Source of the DNA: Bimastos eiseni
Taxonomy: Eukaryota > Annelida > Clitellata > Crassiclitellata > Lumbricidae
Length of the DNA stretch: 64,000 nucleotides
Reading direction: 5' to 3'
Assembly (NCBI GenBank): GCA_959347315.1
Contig: OY365806.1
Location: 28,830,834 to 28,894,833 of the forward strand
A program made the translations under genes and the position numbers. Numbering within the stretch: the first letter of the stretch is position 1; the number at the start of each line of letters is the position of its first letter. Below are positions 23,001-32,594 of the stretch, one piece after another. Below the pieces are notes generated by a model. It made no database searches and had not been told where the DNA came from. It saw only the letters and a list, made by a program, of their open reading frames with translations.

Positions 23001-24387
23001 GGTTAGCAACTGGAACCAGCTGGAAGTCCGTCAGGGCGTGTTATACAGAATCTGGATCCAAAGTAATACTGGAGAAACGGAGCGGCATCAGTTAGTTGTA
23101 CCTTCATCACTGCGAAAGGAGTTTCTCGGCTTAACGCACACGAGTTTTACCAGAGGACACTTTGGAATTCGAAAGAGTATAGCTCAGTTGCAACGCAGGG
23201 CGTATTGGCCAGGCTGGAAGGACGATGTACGGAGGTTTTGCCAGCGTTGTGACAGCTGTGCTCGGTATCGACGAGAGAAACCTCCAAGGCAAGGTTACTT
23301 ACAGAGTCCATTGGTCGGGGAACCAATGGAGAGATTTGGGATAGATATCACAGGGCCGCATCCTGTTTCAAGTAAGGGCAACAAATATATACTGACGGCA
23401 ATAGACTACTTCTCCCGATGGGCTGAAGCCCTGCCGATTAGAAACCAAGAGGCTGTTACTGTTGCAGAAGCCTTGATGGTACATGTGTTTTCCAGATTTG
23501 GTATGCCACGTCAGATATTGACTGACCAGGGACCATGTTTCGAATCGAATTTGTTCAAGCAGTTATGTAAATTTATGGAGGTTGATAAAATACGAACAAC
23601 GCCTTATCGACCTTCGGCAAACGGAATGATTGAGCGATTTCATAGGACGCTTAATATGTTGCTTGGAAAGGTAGTTTCGGAACGACAGAAAGACTGGGAT
23701 GTCCATGTTCCGTATGTGATGGCGTCATACCGGTCAACAGAACATGAGTCTACCCAACGAACTCCTAATTTTCTGTTTCTGGGAAGAGAGAATCATGCGC
23801 CGCTAGACTTGATTCTCGCTCAAGTTAATGATCTTGAGCGACCATCTTACCACGACTTAGAAGATTATGTGGAGGAACAGAAAGAGAAAATGGAAAGAGC
23901 TTACCGTCTGGTACGAGACCAATTAAAGAGGACTGCGGAACGCAGAAAGAAAGCGTACGACTTGAGAGTGAGACCTAACGAGTTCGCTCGCGGTGACTGG
24001 GTCTATTATTACTACCCTCGAATGAGGAGTGGAAGGAAGACTAAGTGGGCTCGGTTTTATACCGGCCCGTTCTTGATTATTCAAGTACTTAGTCCAATTT
24101 TGTATCGGATTCAGAAGAGTTCGAGATCCACGCCTATGGTTGTGCACGTGGATAAGCTCAAGTGCTATTACGGTAATACTCCACACAACTGGTTGTTGGA
24201 GGATGAGAGGGAACGTACGGAGGAGACTGACAATTTACAAGTACAGTCTCCAGAACCGCATACAGTGAATGACTTGGAGGAATTTCCGGAGGCCCCAGCG
24301 GAGTCCACTAGTCTTGAAGAGAACGGCGACGAAAGACCACGTCGACGATCGATTCGACCTCCTCGTTGGCTGGACGATTATTCTTGA
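17011..24387 (+). CDS. gag-pol: Ty3/Gypsy Gag-Pol polyprotein, intact, 2,458 codons
   Basis: A single frame without stop or shift. Residues 1-207 are encoded inside the 5' LTR; residues 208 to about 880 form a long charged, Arg/Glu/Asp-rich extension I cannot assign. A Gag-like region covers about 884-1045 (KLEKYDGKTAI, WSDQEKADQLMCALTG). A CCHC zinc knuckle (CFQCKQKGHIKRFC) lies near 1149-1162, and the retropepsin motif LLDSGSEMS near 1213. Reverse transcriptase runs from about 1500 with YLDD at 1647-1650; RNase H has LDTDASGYAIGAVLSQ near 1793 and RTDHSALQWL near 1861. The integrase HHCC zinc domain is near 2041-2085, with catalytic D2112, D2172 and E2208 (DD35E). A GPF motif follows near 2352, and the C-terminus is basic, ending RPPRWLDDYS. 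No chromodomain or envelope is seen. Gag, protease, polymerase and integrase are fused without frameshift. The ATG at 17011 is the first in frame; a start downstream of the primer-binding site is possible. Confidence 0.97.
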   Translation: MIIYTCEAGMPHTDMEREVHEEWKVRFPVDKCLGKGDVKISGQHCLRQSDEGTCYKYFCSPEQGERLMPPVGDCSRVTRCRMIRRSSGQVERKRKTVSKRVNKKGKTPVGKRANPVLNKGHPQDVAHPATAEVIESDPETESYTVASFRETVNPDSPLTVTATIGRDGERSGYAKNRLRSDSSGSRHRRGLEPTPLRDLVASERCTPQIGTRSRVSKFSFHRSEVGPDDADDESGDLPNYEHRGLAHGGPRSKTQLIERESPCEFAAYGAVRTVETEAEARNGHGRGAIYLAGIEDWVRTVPKDAEMSGDERPRVLEDIQSYPLSAAVVGRLSGVFETGKLPRVRHEETVEYLVGNADSGRAHGVSHYSEARRLGVADVMSRAQDEVRISCTSHDNDGVDWKEEVLFLRQTVAAMSKRLEELSEPAVRPTEPYQVETTKVPREQGYRDKGARKLQVEESVRGQSISEAREIISHSETAVRSQIRDCAEDIGVSVHRIKREIPEKRESGRRLIQGESTVNSRTRCFSENHDKLMQTDSARQLRNRGFPDTDDKASPFRTSRNPLSRYQLERDEVWVRQSESEESSGPVEGNNGRDEPWIGKSYGTIPHHRSERREAYQNAERGTYGPVDPRDYKLRDGDRSNDRRRIRFGRLDENDSHQIAGDPHRDRKTISDNKGLLALQTTVERCSIDRKHDCKGETGDGRNVDRPWAITRPKLIVTDNGRFNDRSAVVPGKIRWDVTSMHEEPDRFQKSRKGEVREHDGRTTLAGASSQTDQRIQPDVGCSVVGDQRHRSPPRLVRRFAEESDSLSDNEKATEDSMGRPRKRSTIKWRRKIAPRQIVTSTEDEEDSMSDIDRPRRDHPKKRAGKVPVTKRISENSGDRGIRIKLEKYDGKTAIAAFLAKFYVCARCNRWSDQEKADQLMCALTGAASQLLWDMGAQKNLTWQELVERLKARYGSEDQTSLYRIKLRTYRQAHGESLSNVVQEIRRLMALAYPGPSSDIVETVACDAFIDALTNQDLAQKVREREPANLEAAFKHAVRLDAYGRSSSQGNEVDRKHGRVKATREDRKSPVDDEQQTLRLEELQREIKNLSKEFGRFAATQDSGPAASKPYGKTGNSDRPVEDTRKTEPFVTQRRVFPPGRWRNPDIECFQCKQKGHIKRFCPQRISEMSGENRVEEITKVEPIQEQAQSRLVKGSRMAYVVARIDGKRLHCLLDSGSEMSLVPRRLVLNTEIIPSEQRLLAANGSEIKVDGETKLEIRIGKQLYPLPCLVTDQVTEVILGLSWLESNQAQWDFANRSVCLGSERIPLKEAVTESMCRRVVVQEDTLIPPRSEVDVPASVVYPHFQEDNDNWTTIPTELSQDLIIGRSLITGREPKVWIRMLNVGDSDSVVKRRTECLLERVELVGHTVTQQSSDDLSSSMIRKATAITEQIVEPEAEETLRRLWDEVPADISDAERGRLRELVLMYSRTFSLSENDHGFTAVIQHEIDTQQERPVRQPLRRQPLSMLPEIDSQVRDMLEQGIVEPSISEWASNVVMVRKKDGSMRFCIDYRQLNLKTRKDAHPLPLIRESLDTLGGSRWYSTFDLRSGYHQMALHTRDKHKTAFVTRRGSFQFKVLPFGLCNSPASFCRLMNLVLTGLNYDICLVYLDDIIVFSRDVDTHLQRLEMVFKRIQEYNLKLKPSKCHLLQQRVLFLGHVLSEDGVATDPNKIVAVNGWTVPRNLRQVRSFIGLCSYYRRFIHDFATVAQPLHFLTRKNVIFLWTEECQEAFNELKRRLVSAPILALPMDEGQYILDTDASGYAIGAVLSQVQDGQEKVISYASRLLSTAERNYNVTRRELLAVIYFLKEFRQYLLGRKFLLRTDHSALQWLRKTPEPIGQQARWLEIIEEFDFEINHRVGSKHGNADALSRPPTEEEQPNVDVRTESDGEARWIRPIEEIRPSGVTTESADQEVGWTKEMLRTEQEKDGNIGPVLSWKESDYHPAQHELMSTSEEVKVLVSNWNQLEVRQGVLYRIWIQSNTGETERHQLVVPSSLRKEFLGLTHTSFTRGHFGIRKSIAQLQRRAYWPGWKDDVRRFCQRCDSCARYRREKPPRQGYLQSPLVGEPMERFGIDITGPHPVSSKGNKYILTAIDYFSRWAEALPIRNQEAVTVAEALMVHVFSRFGMPRQILTDQGPCFESNLFKQLCKFMEVDKIRTTPYRPSANGMIERFHRTLNMLLGKVVSERQKDWDVHVPYVMASYRSTEHESTQRTPNFLFLGRENHAPLDLILAQVNDLERPSYHDLEDYVEEQKEKMERAYRLVRDQLKRTAERRKKAYDLRVRPNEFARGDWVYYYYPRMRSGRKTKWARFYTGPFLIIQVLSPILYRIQKSSRSTPMVVHVDKLKCYYGNTPHNWLLEDERERTEETDNLQVQSPEPHTVNDLEEFPEAPAESTSLEENGDERPRRRSIRPPRWLDDYS
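17637..17660 (+). other. Primer-binding site of the retrotransposon
   Basis: TGGTACCAGAAG begins 3 bp after the 5' LTR, where minus-strand synthesis is primed by the CCA end of a tRNA. The reverse complement ends ...CTTCTGGTACCA. Complementarity may extend further: the next bases (TAGGGTTTCAAA), reverse-complemented, look like a T-arm (TTTGAAACCC). The tRNA species was not identified. The site lies inside the gag-pol frame. Confidence 0.8.
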
Positions 24388-25176
24388 ATAAGAAGTTCTT
24401 TTAAATGAATGCTTTGAGGACAGGTGGCCGCTTAATTGCGCAAGTTTCTTGGAAGATGTTGGGAACATATTTTGAGTTTCTTTTGATGACAATTTTTCGT
24501 TGAATTGAATATATGTCTAGTACCGAAACGTCTAACAATTGCGGTGCTCTTGACCGCAAACTTGCCTGTTTTATCGACTGTTACTGAAGATCGTTGTTTT
24601 AGTTTCGTCTTGATAAAAACATTTTAGTTAGATTGTCTATTAGTAAGGAAATACTTAGCTAAAGCTCCGCAACTTTCCGATGAATATGGTCAGATGACCT
24701 TGTTACGCATACGACATAATTTGCGTAACAGGGAAACAGGTACCGTTCAGTGACGCTAATTTATTTTTAAGAAGACTGGCGGATCGATTATGTTTTCACA
24801 GGACCGCGAAGGTTCTTTTGGGTTATTGGAATCGATGTAGTGTGCTGTACCGTTTGTGCCGTACGGCACGAGTTATAAAGCATAACCGCAATCTTTGCGG
24901 CTATTGCGCATGTGAGACGATCACATGATTTGAAATTCTAACTTTACTTCCGAACAGAAATTCGTTAGTGAGTAGTCGATGATTGAACGGTACCTATAGA
25001 ATCTTAGAATTGGCTACGATGCAAAGCAAGCGCTGATTGACATGATAGTTGATGATTCAATGTTTACGTGGACGGTTGCGTCTAACAACGCCTACATATA
25101 ACTGCATGTCCTATAAATAGTTACTTCATTTTATTCAAGAAGTCTTATGTTAGCGATGATTTATGTATTTAATTTA

Positions 25177-25216
<40 letters not shown>

Positions 25217-25663
25217 TATTGCTGCAAGGCAGTGCTGGCTTTTGTGCTGCGAGGTCCGTGACAAGTGATGTATGAGCAGGATCGGGAGATTGTTGGTGAC
25301 ATTTCTTTCCTATGTTCCCTTGCCAGTTTGGTCAGATGGAACTCAGATTCAAGACAGAGGGCCTGTTAAGGTTGATAACTTGATGAGGAATAGACTGATT
25401 GCCAGTGCACCGGTAAAGATACCTGGCACCATTAAACAGGCTGTCGCCAATGCAGATCGCTGGAGAATATCGCGGTTCGTTGGCGTACGTGCGTGGTAGC
25501 TGAGGTTCTTGGGTTTGTGGACGGAGTTGGACGTCCCATAACCGGTATTCTGGCCGATAATCAAGAATCGATACCTTGCCTTCTAATTGGATCTGGGTTG
25601 GAGATGTTTCTGTGTCACGAATGATAGGTCCCCGGTTTTCTCGAAGATGCTCCGCATCAACGT
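24388..25663 (+). other. 3' untranslated region of the retrotransposon, with an internal A30 tract
   Basis: Between the gag-pol stop and the polypurine tract there is no frame above 75 codons. An uninterrupted run of 30 A occupies 25183-25212, followed by TTTTTATTGC and about 450 bp of mixed-composition sequence. No second gene is visible. Confidence 0.7.
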
Positions 25664-25676
25664 AAGGTGGGGAGAG
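25664..25676 (+). other. Polypurine tract
   Basis: AAGGTGGGGAGAG lies directly against the first base of the 3' LTR, the expected place for the plus-strand primer. One T interrupts the purines. Confidence 0.85.
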
Positions 25677-28183
25677 TGTGGCGGACAGGCCACAAGGCTT
25701 GGATTAAAGAATTTGTTCGTAATTAATCGGCTCGCCATAGCGCTTAATTGACGTACATTTTCTTACAGTGTTGGTATTGGAGGGAAGACCGATCGGCGGT
25801 TTGTAGTTCTGTGCATAGCGTGCAGACGCATGAATCGGGTTGAGTATAGCCTGACATGCGGTGCGTCGCTTATATTGTAGAGTGGTGACGACTGCTCTGC
25901 ATATACGGTGCATTGAATTCCTTGGTTAGCGATTAATACCGCACACCCGTGTGGTCGGTGAGCGTTCGTTCAAAGCTTGGTTCACGGCAAGTTGCGAGAA
26001 AATATAGTTGCGGACGAGAGGGCGTCCAAAAACTAGTCCGAGCTACAGCCGAGCGTCTGGTGTTGAGACCGACTCTGCCGATCTGATAGGGCTGGGGCCC
26101 CACCCTGTTATCGATCGCGAGAAAGTCTGCAGCCGATCGTGAGGTTGCTTCCTCGGGAAGGTCCGACAGTGAAATAAATAAATCACAGGTCTGTGTAAAG
26201 ACCGGGTAAAGCCCGGGTTAGCCGTTCGCATACACCAAGAGAGGCCTCGGCGGCCGACAGTGAGACAGACTGGGTGAGTCCCAGAAGGGACCGACCGCAT
26301 ATACCGAGAGAGGCCTCGGCGGCCGACAGTGAGACAGACTGGGTGAGTCCCAGAAGGGACCGACCGCATATACCGAGAGAGGCCTCGGCGGCCGACAGAT
26401 ATATAGACTGGGAAAAATCCCCGACCGCGCAGACCGTGAGAAAGTTTTGGTAACCAAGAAATATAAATGTTGGCTACCTAGATCGGTCATAGTTAATCCT
26501 CGCGTTTTCCAGCAGGTTGTCGGATACGCAAAAGTTTCGGGTGGCCGAGTCTGAGAAAGTTTTGGTAACCAAGAAATATAAATGTTGGCTACCTAGAACG
26601 GTCATAGTTAATCCTCGCGTTTTCCAGCAGGTTGTCGGATACGCAAAAGTTCCGGGTGGCCGAGACCGAGAAAATTAGGGTGGCCGCTAGAAATACAAGC
26701 CGGCTAGATTCCCGTAGTAGCAACCGTACAGACCGAAAGAGAGGCCGGTAATACGTTCGATAAATACAGGGAAAGTTTCCCATTGAATACGTTCGATAAA
26801 TACAGGGAAAGTTTCCCATTGAATACGTTCGATAAATACAGGGAAAGTTTCCCATTGAATACGTTTGATAAATACGGGGAAAGTTTCCCATTGAATACGT
26901 TCGATAAATACAGGGAAAGTTTCCCATTGAATACGTTCGATAAATACGGGGAGGGTGACCCCCTTGGTGCTTACGACGATTACAAGAAACGGTCGTGACT
27001 GGTGCCGAAGACCTCAATAATTGCGGCTGTTGCCTCATCTTCTTTTCCCCTGTAATATATATACTTGGCTACCTAACGTGGTCATACTTACTCCCTGTAA
27101 TATATATACTTGGCTACCTAACGTGGTCATACTTACTCCCGCGGTCTTCCGTGGTTTCTTTATTTACGTGTCTAATCGCAATACCTTTACTCGCGCGTCT
27201 GATTCGAAATATCTTTATTCGCGGTCTTACGGTCTTTCGACAAATATTCTTGTTGGCTACCTAACGTGGTCATACTTACTCCCGCGGTCTTCCGTGGTTT
27301 CTTGACTTGCGTGTCTGATCGCAACAATATCTTTACTCGCGGTTTCCCCGCGATATCTTTACTTGTGTGTCTGAACGCAGTATCTTTAATTGCGGTTTTC
27401 CCGCGATATCTCTTCTTGATTGTATTACGGTTTTTCGATAAATATTCTTCTTGGCTACCTAACGTGGTCATAGATACTCCCCGGGTTTTCCCGAAGTCTC
27501 AGTATATGTTACGGTGTTGGTGGATAACTGCAAAACGCAGAGGACGGTAAATCGTGGTGCATGATAATTTACACGTGTGAGGCCGGTATGCCACACACGG
27601 ACATGGAGCGAGAGGTACATGAAGAGTGGAAGGTGCGATTTCCGGTGGATAAGTGTCTGGGAAAAGGCGACGTTAAGATCAGTGGCCAGCATTGCCTACG
27701 GCAAAGTGACGAAAGGACTTGTTACAAATATTTCTGCTCTCCGGAACAGGGAGAACGTTTGATGCCCCCTGTTGGCGATTGTTCAAGAGTCACGAGATGT
27801 AGAATGATACGACGAAGCTCAGGTCAGGTAGAGAGAAAGAGGAAAACCGTCTCTAAGCGAGTAAACAAGAAAGGGAAGACTCCGGTCGGTAAAAGAGCGA
27901 ACCCTGTTCTGAATAAAGGCCATCCTCAGGACGTTGCCCATCCGGCGACCGCGGAAGTGATAGAGTCTGATCCCGAGACAGAGTCATATACTGTTGCCTC
28001 TTTTAGAGAAACGGTCAACCCCGATTCTCCTCTGACAGTCACTGCTACGATAGGCAGAGATGGAGAACGGTCAGGCTATGCTAAAAATCGACTTAGAAGT
28101 GACTCGAGTGGCTCCAGACACAGAAGAGGGCTGGAGCCGACACCGTTGCGCGACCTGGTAGCGTCCGAACGGTGTACGCCACA
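25677..28183 (+). repeat. 3' LTR (2,507 bp)
   Basis: It matches 15160-17633 almost throughout. It has one extra 69-bp unit (array about 26239-26398) and one fewer 36-bp unit, a net difference of 33 bp, exactly the length difference. Noted substitutions are GTGT/GGCT near 26587 and one G/A near 27714. It carries the first 207 codons of gag-pol (ATG 27561), which run out of the LTR and stop in flanking DNA at 28202. Confidence 0.97.
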
Positions 28184-28187
28184 AATA
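28184..28187. repeat. Right target-site duplication (AATA)
   Basis: It matches 15156-15159 on the far side of the element. The site lies in AATAAT repeats, so the match alone is weak. Confidence 0.65.
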
Positions 28188-28309
28188 ATAATAAAAATTT
28201 AAAAAATATTCTTTAAATAATAAAAATAATAATAAAATTAAAAATAACAATAAAAATAATTAATTTAATAAAAATTAATAATAATGATAATATTTATAAA
28301 TCTCTGAAT

Positions 28310-29480
28310 ATTTCAAAAATTTATATAATTAATGCAGCTTGAATATTTAGTATGTGGAGGTATTTTGTAGAATTGGAGCGAATGCAAGAAGCAATATATA
28401 ATAGAAAACTACAAGTTTTAAGGTGTGATAGTGGTTGAATATCTGTGACCGATGCATAAATTTAGGAATTTTCGTGTGAGAAGCCAAAAACTTGAGGTTT
28501 AATACATTGAAACTGTATGGTTTAAGGAATTGTGTGCAGAATTGGAGTTTGATGTTGGTTTGATGTCTTAAGCCAGTTTAAGCAATTGTTAGAATGAATA
28601 GGATGTACGAATTTAGAAAACAGAAGGTTGGTGTATTGAAGCTCTTGTATATTGGAGTTTGGTGTTGGAGTTTAAGGAATTCTTGGATTGCATAGGGTGT
28701 TAAAAGTGTATGAAAAGGTTGAAATCGGTAGTTTGATGCATTGAAGCTCTTGAATAATGAAGTTTAATTTCGAAGCTTAAGATTTTGTTGAGTTATAGAA
28801 GGTATAACAACATAGGTATAGACCTATGTAGGGAATTGAAGTTTGAAGCATTTAAAATGTTATGTATTGGGGTTTGGTGTTGCCGTTGAAAGAACTCTTG
28901 AATTAAGTAAGTGAGTAAGAAAACCAATGGTTGGAATGTAAGAAAAGCCTATAGATGGAATATACCAGACTAAAGCATGTGGTGAGTAAGTAAGTAAGAA
29001 AACCAATGGTTGGAATGTAAGAAAAGCCGATGGCTGGAATACATCCAAACACATACCGATGGTAAGTAAGTAAGTTAGTAAGAAAGCCGATAGCAACAGA
29101 TGCGTGTCTTTGATAAGTAAGAGAAAAGCCGATGGGTGGAATATTCCAAAGATGCATTTACTGAGTAAGTAAGACAGCCGATGGAAAAAAATCCATTGAT
29201 AAGTAAGTAAGAAATCCTATAGTTGGAATGCATCGAACAAATACATTTGATAAGCAAGTAAGTAAGTTGATGGAAAAGTCGTTGATTAGGGTATGAGAAA
29301 CAAATACAGTTGGTATTGGTAAATAAGTAAGAAAAACCGTTGGTTTTGGTGAAGGTCTTGAAGTTTCTATGCCATTGGTTTTGTCGATAGTGTCGAAGTA
29401 TCAATGTCTTTGGTTTTATTGATAGTGTTGAATTGCCTATGCTAATGGTTTTGCCGATGAGGTACAAAAGTTGAGATTAA
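28310..29480. repeat. Diverged tandem repeats (TTGAAG... and GTAAGTAAG... types)
   Basis: From about 28,330 to 28,860, related blocks containing ATTGAAGCTCTTG, GGAGTTTGGTGTTGG and TTTAAGGAATT recur at irregular 100-150-bp spacing. From 28,890 to 29,350 a shorter repeat of AAGTAAGTAAGAAA, ACCAATGGTTGGAATG and AAAAGCCGATGG recurs. No believable gene. Confidence 0.7.
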
Positions 29481-32332
29481 ATGTTTTCAATTCCGCTGGT
29501 TTTGTCGATGATTTACTTGAGTTGGATTCAAAGTTTTCATTGTCGATGAGTTGAGTTTAGCCTACAGTTGGTTTTCAACAGGCGTATTTCATTGAAGATA
29601 CACATTTTCAAAGTTTTGAATGCCGAAGGGTTACAAGAGTTGTGTTTCACAGAAAAATTATTGGTTGGAGAGTGAGATTAGGGTTGCAAGAGCCGACAGA
29701 GGCGAAGTTTCAAAGTTTTAAGTACCGAAACGGTATACATGCTAAGTGTTGGCCTGCGAATTGTCTGTGAGAATACGTGTCTGCTTCTATAGCGCCATGA
29801 ATCAGCCACACGTTGGTATTGCGACAGCGGCCAGCTCCTCTATCCGCGAGTGGGGGTGTACGAAAGTAAATCATGCTTTGGCACAAAATTAATACTTTTA
29901 ATACAAAAGACGCATAGGCCTACTCTTTGTTTTGACCCTTATGGCCCCTGCTGACTAAATAGGAACCATTAAATAAGGCAAGAACTATCGAATTTTAGCT
30001 AACTGCCACTGGTGTAGTAGTCAAAGAAGATGTAACAATTGAGGCAGGCGTTCACCTCCCAGTTGAAGTTAGAGAGTCGATGATCCAAGCCTACCTATTT
30101 TCGGATGCCTTCAGAAAAATTGTTACCTCTGAATGAAAGACGCTTCTTTTGTCTTAGGGTTCGCATCTTAGTTAGGCATTCAAGTTCTCTACAAGCCGAG
30201 GTCGACATCTGTCGATTGTTATGAATCAGAACACATGTGCACGGTCGCTTCCTAGATGTTTGTCACGTTTGTCCTCGTCAGCCACAGCCGGTCTATCGTT
30301 TTAAGACAGCGTTTCTGTGAAAAACGTTTAAATTATCTGGGGCGTGGGCTGCATGATTACTAGTTAAGTGAAATATGAAATTTGGTTTAGTGAAGGCTAG
30401 TCAGGTCCTTAAATAAAGTGAACGCCCTTGTGGCCAATTCTGGGTGCTTTCCTCCAACCGTTGTGTGTGTAGGTAAGAGTGACCACAAAACAGGTTAGTT
30501 CAGATCTTTGACTCTTCAACTTCAACAGGAAAGCGAACCCCTAGCTTCAATGGTAACAACTTGCCAGTATACATGATTGAATCTGGTTGAAATGCAGTTA
30601 TTGTTATTTGTGTCCTCTTCATATAATACGTTTCTTTGACAGAGATCTCTTAATAACTCAGTAACTTACGGTTTTATTGACATTTGCATTCCTGGACGAC
30701 TTACATAGCGCCATAAGTCATGACGTCATCATGCCCGAGAATATCGTCGTCATGGTCTTCCATTTCTAAATCTATCAGTCTAGCGGTCATTTAAGAAAGT
30801 AGAAGTGTTGGGAAGCGCAGCTGTAAGCCAGCTACTCCATGCTGCATCAAAGTTGTAGAATATGATTTAAACCCTCGCACCAATGCAGTTGGAGTGGTCG
30901 CTAACCCAGCGTTCGTATCGGTACCGTTATGTTAAGATAACCTTGACAATTTTTAACATAGTGTTCGTTTGGAAGTTAAACTACAATTCGTTTGCAAGTA
31001 ATATGAACCCCAAACTTTGTGTTATGGCTTCGCAACAACGCTAAGGTCTCTCTACCACTGAGACGATGCTGGCGCCATCTGTGAAGGCGGGAACAAATGC
31101 TACAAAATAGTAGTTATTTCTTCAAATATTGCACAATAAATGTACATTAAATGTAGTGTCATTACTTGACTGAAAATATGGGTTTTGGACATTTACATTA
31201 CACACCTCGCATATTGTTTGTCCATGACACAATAGGCCAATACCGGTCGGCATGGGCAAAACTCGGCCACCAAATGTCCACTCTTGTTGACATCGCCACT
31301 CGTGTTTTGTGTATACATGAAATACGCTATTAAGCAGCCAAAAAGACGTGACAAGCATCTAATTAATCGCCAAATTTAATTAATTACCGGATAATAATGA
31401 ATGAATCAGTTAATCAACTGGCGAAGCTCTTGTATTTTATAATACCTGATAGTCAATCTACTTAATGCATTAGCATTGGCACAGTGTTCAGCCTTCTTGC
31501 CTGACTGTGCATAGGCCCTGGGTTAGACACCAGACCTGAGATTCAACACTAAAATAGTTTACACTGTTCACTGCTTGACTTTAAAAATTCTACAGTGTAA
31601 TACAAGCAAGTGATGATGAAATAACAATAAGAATAATAATTGTTACTTTAAACTTATCACTTCATTAAGTGATAATTTTATAATAACTAGTACAAATCCG
31701 ATGTTGACGACGATCAATACGATTAAAACCGAGCAGATGCTTGATCGTGATGATGATTATAATGCCAACAATAGTGGTGATGATGACAGTGATGATAGCA
31801 ACGACGACGATGATAATGCCAGTGGTGATGGAAATTACACGCATTTAATCAGTTGAGAAGCGGTTGAAGACTACGACGACAATTATTACAAAATCATCAT
31901 CAAATATCAATTATTCGTAAAATTCATTCTTTAAAATGAAAACTATAAAATTACTACATAGAGAACAAAAAACTGAAAAATTTCCGCCTCCAACAGTTGT
32001 TCGTAAAAGGCCAATGATTTCTTATGTACACTGATCACAAAACAATATAGTGTTAAGCAGTCTGCCAGTGTTTCCCAACCTGGCAGCTTCGTCACTTCGA
32101 AGGAGGGGACACGGACCTACTCTTCCGGCTGGACATACATTTGAGCGTTTTTATCTCAAAAGTAGTTTGAAAACTACTGTCATTGTTATGTCTGTTACTA
32201 TAAAGTATGCCTAGCTTAGAAATAGACGACATTGTGGCTAAAGACCTTGGAAAATGGCTCATCATTAAAATATAGAAATAACTGGAAGTAATGATGGAAG
32301 TAATGATTGATTAAATCATTGATTAAATCACT
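29481..32332. other. Intergenic stretch 3' of the homeobox gene
   Basis: No coding frame is supported. It contains retroelement stubs (TTCTATAGCGCC at 29785-29796, TTACATAGCGCC at 30701), a GAT-rich patch at 31,740-31,850 and the tRNA-like fragment listed separately. An ATTAAA (minus strand, 32333-32338) lies about 135 bp past the homeobox gene's stop and could serve as its polyadenylation signal. Confidence 0.5.
31474..31545 (+). repeat. Possible tRNA-derived SINE head
   Basis: TGGCACAGTG (31477-31486) resembles an A box and GGGTTAGACAC (31520-31530) a mutated B box, with spacing suited to a tRNA-like promoter. The cloverleaf is not intact and no SINE body is recognised. Confidence 0.35.
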
Positions 32333-32473
32333 TTTAATAGGTCTTGGTGTGAATGAGGTTGGGAACCACTGTTCAACTTTAACCCCCAGTTGGCTAGACA
32401 GGACCACACATCTCATTACTCCCTGCCATTCACCAGATGGCGATTGACTTAACAATCCATACGCTAGGTGGCG

Positions 32474-32594
32474 TTACACGCGCGATGAATCATGCGATGA
32501 ACCGGAGTTTAGCCTGGAGCGCATGGCTAGGTTGGTGAGAGCGAGAGCTGCACTGATCTCCATCCAGTAAAGGTCATCGGGGTCATTGCTCGGG
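32474..32594 (-). CDS. MKX: mohawk homeobox, last coding exon
   Basis: A classical acceptor (TGTATATTTTCAG) precedes base 32594. The exon encodes PSNDPDDLYWMEISAALALT, then NLAMRSRL and a Ser-rich end, stopping at TAA 32476-32474. The segment DDxYWxEIxAAxALTNLA is the conserved C-terminal motif of MKX proteins, which identifies it as this gene's tail even though it lies 1.4 kb from the previous exon. The first base completes a codon begun in the preceding exon (phase 2). The tail is shorter than in vertebrates. Confidence 0.87.

Larger units (their letters stand above)
15160..28183 (+). mobile_element. Complete Ty3/Gypsy LTR retrotransposon, 13.0 kb
   Basis: All expected parts are present in order. 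The 5' LTR is 15160-17633; the primer-binding site starts 3 bp after it at 17637; one gag-pol frame runs to 24387; a 3' untranslated region follows; the polypurine tract is at 25664-25676; the 3' LTR is 25677-28183. AATA flanks both sides (15156-15159, 28184-28187), a 4-bp duplication as made by Gypsy-type integrases, although the AT-rich target makes this weak on its own. The LTRs differ by one 69-bp repeat unit, one 36-bp unit and only a few substitutions noticed, so the insertion is recent. No envelope-like frame exists between pol and the 3' LTR. Integrase placed after RNase H is the Gypsy order, not Copia. Confidence 0.97.

Noticed and set aside
24388..25676. A possible envelope gene after pol, which would make the element retrovirus-like.
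   Set aside because: The longest frame is about 75 codons, with no signal peptide, furin-type site or transmembrane pair.
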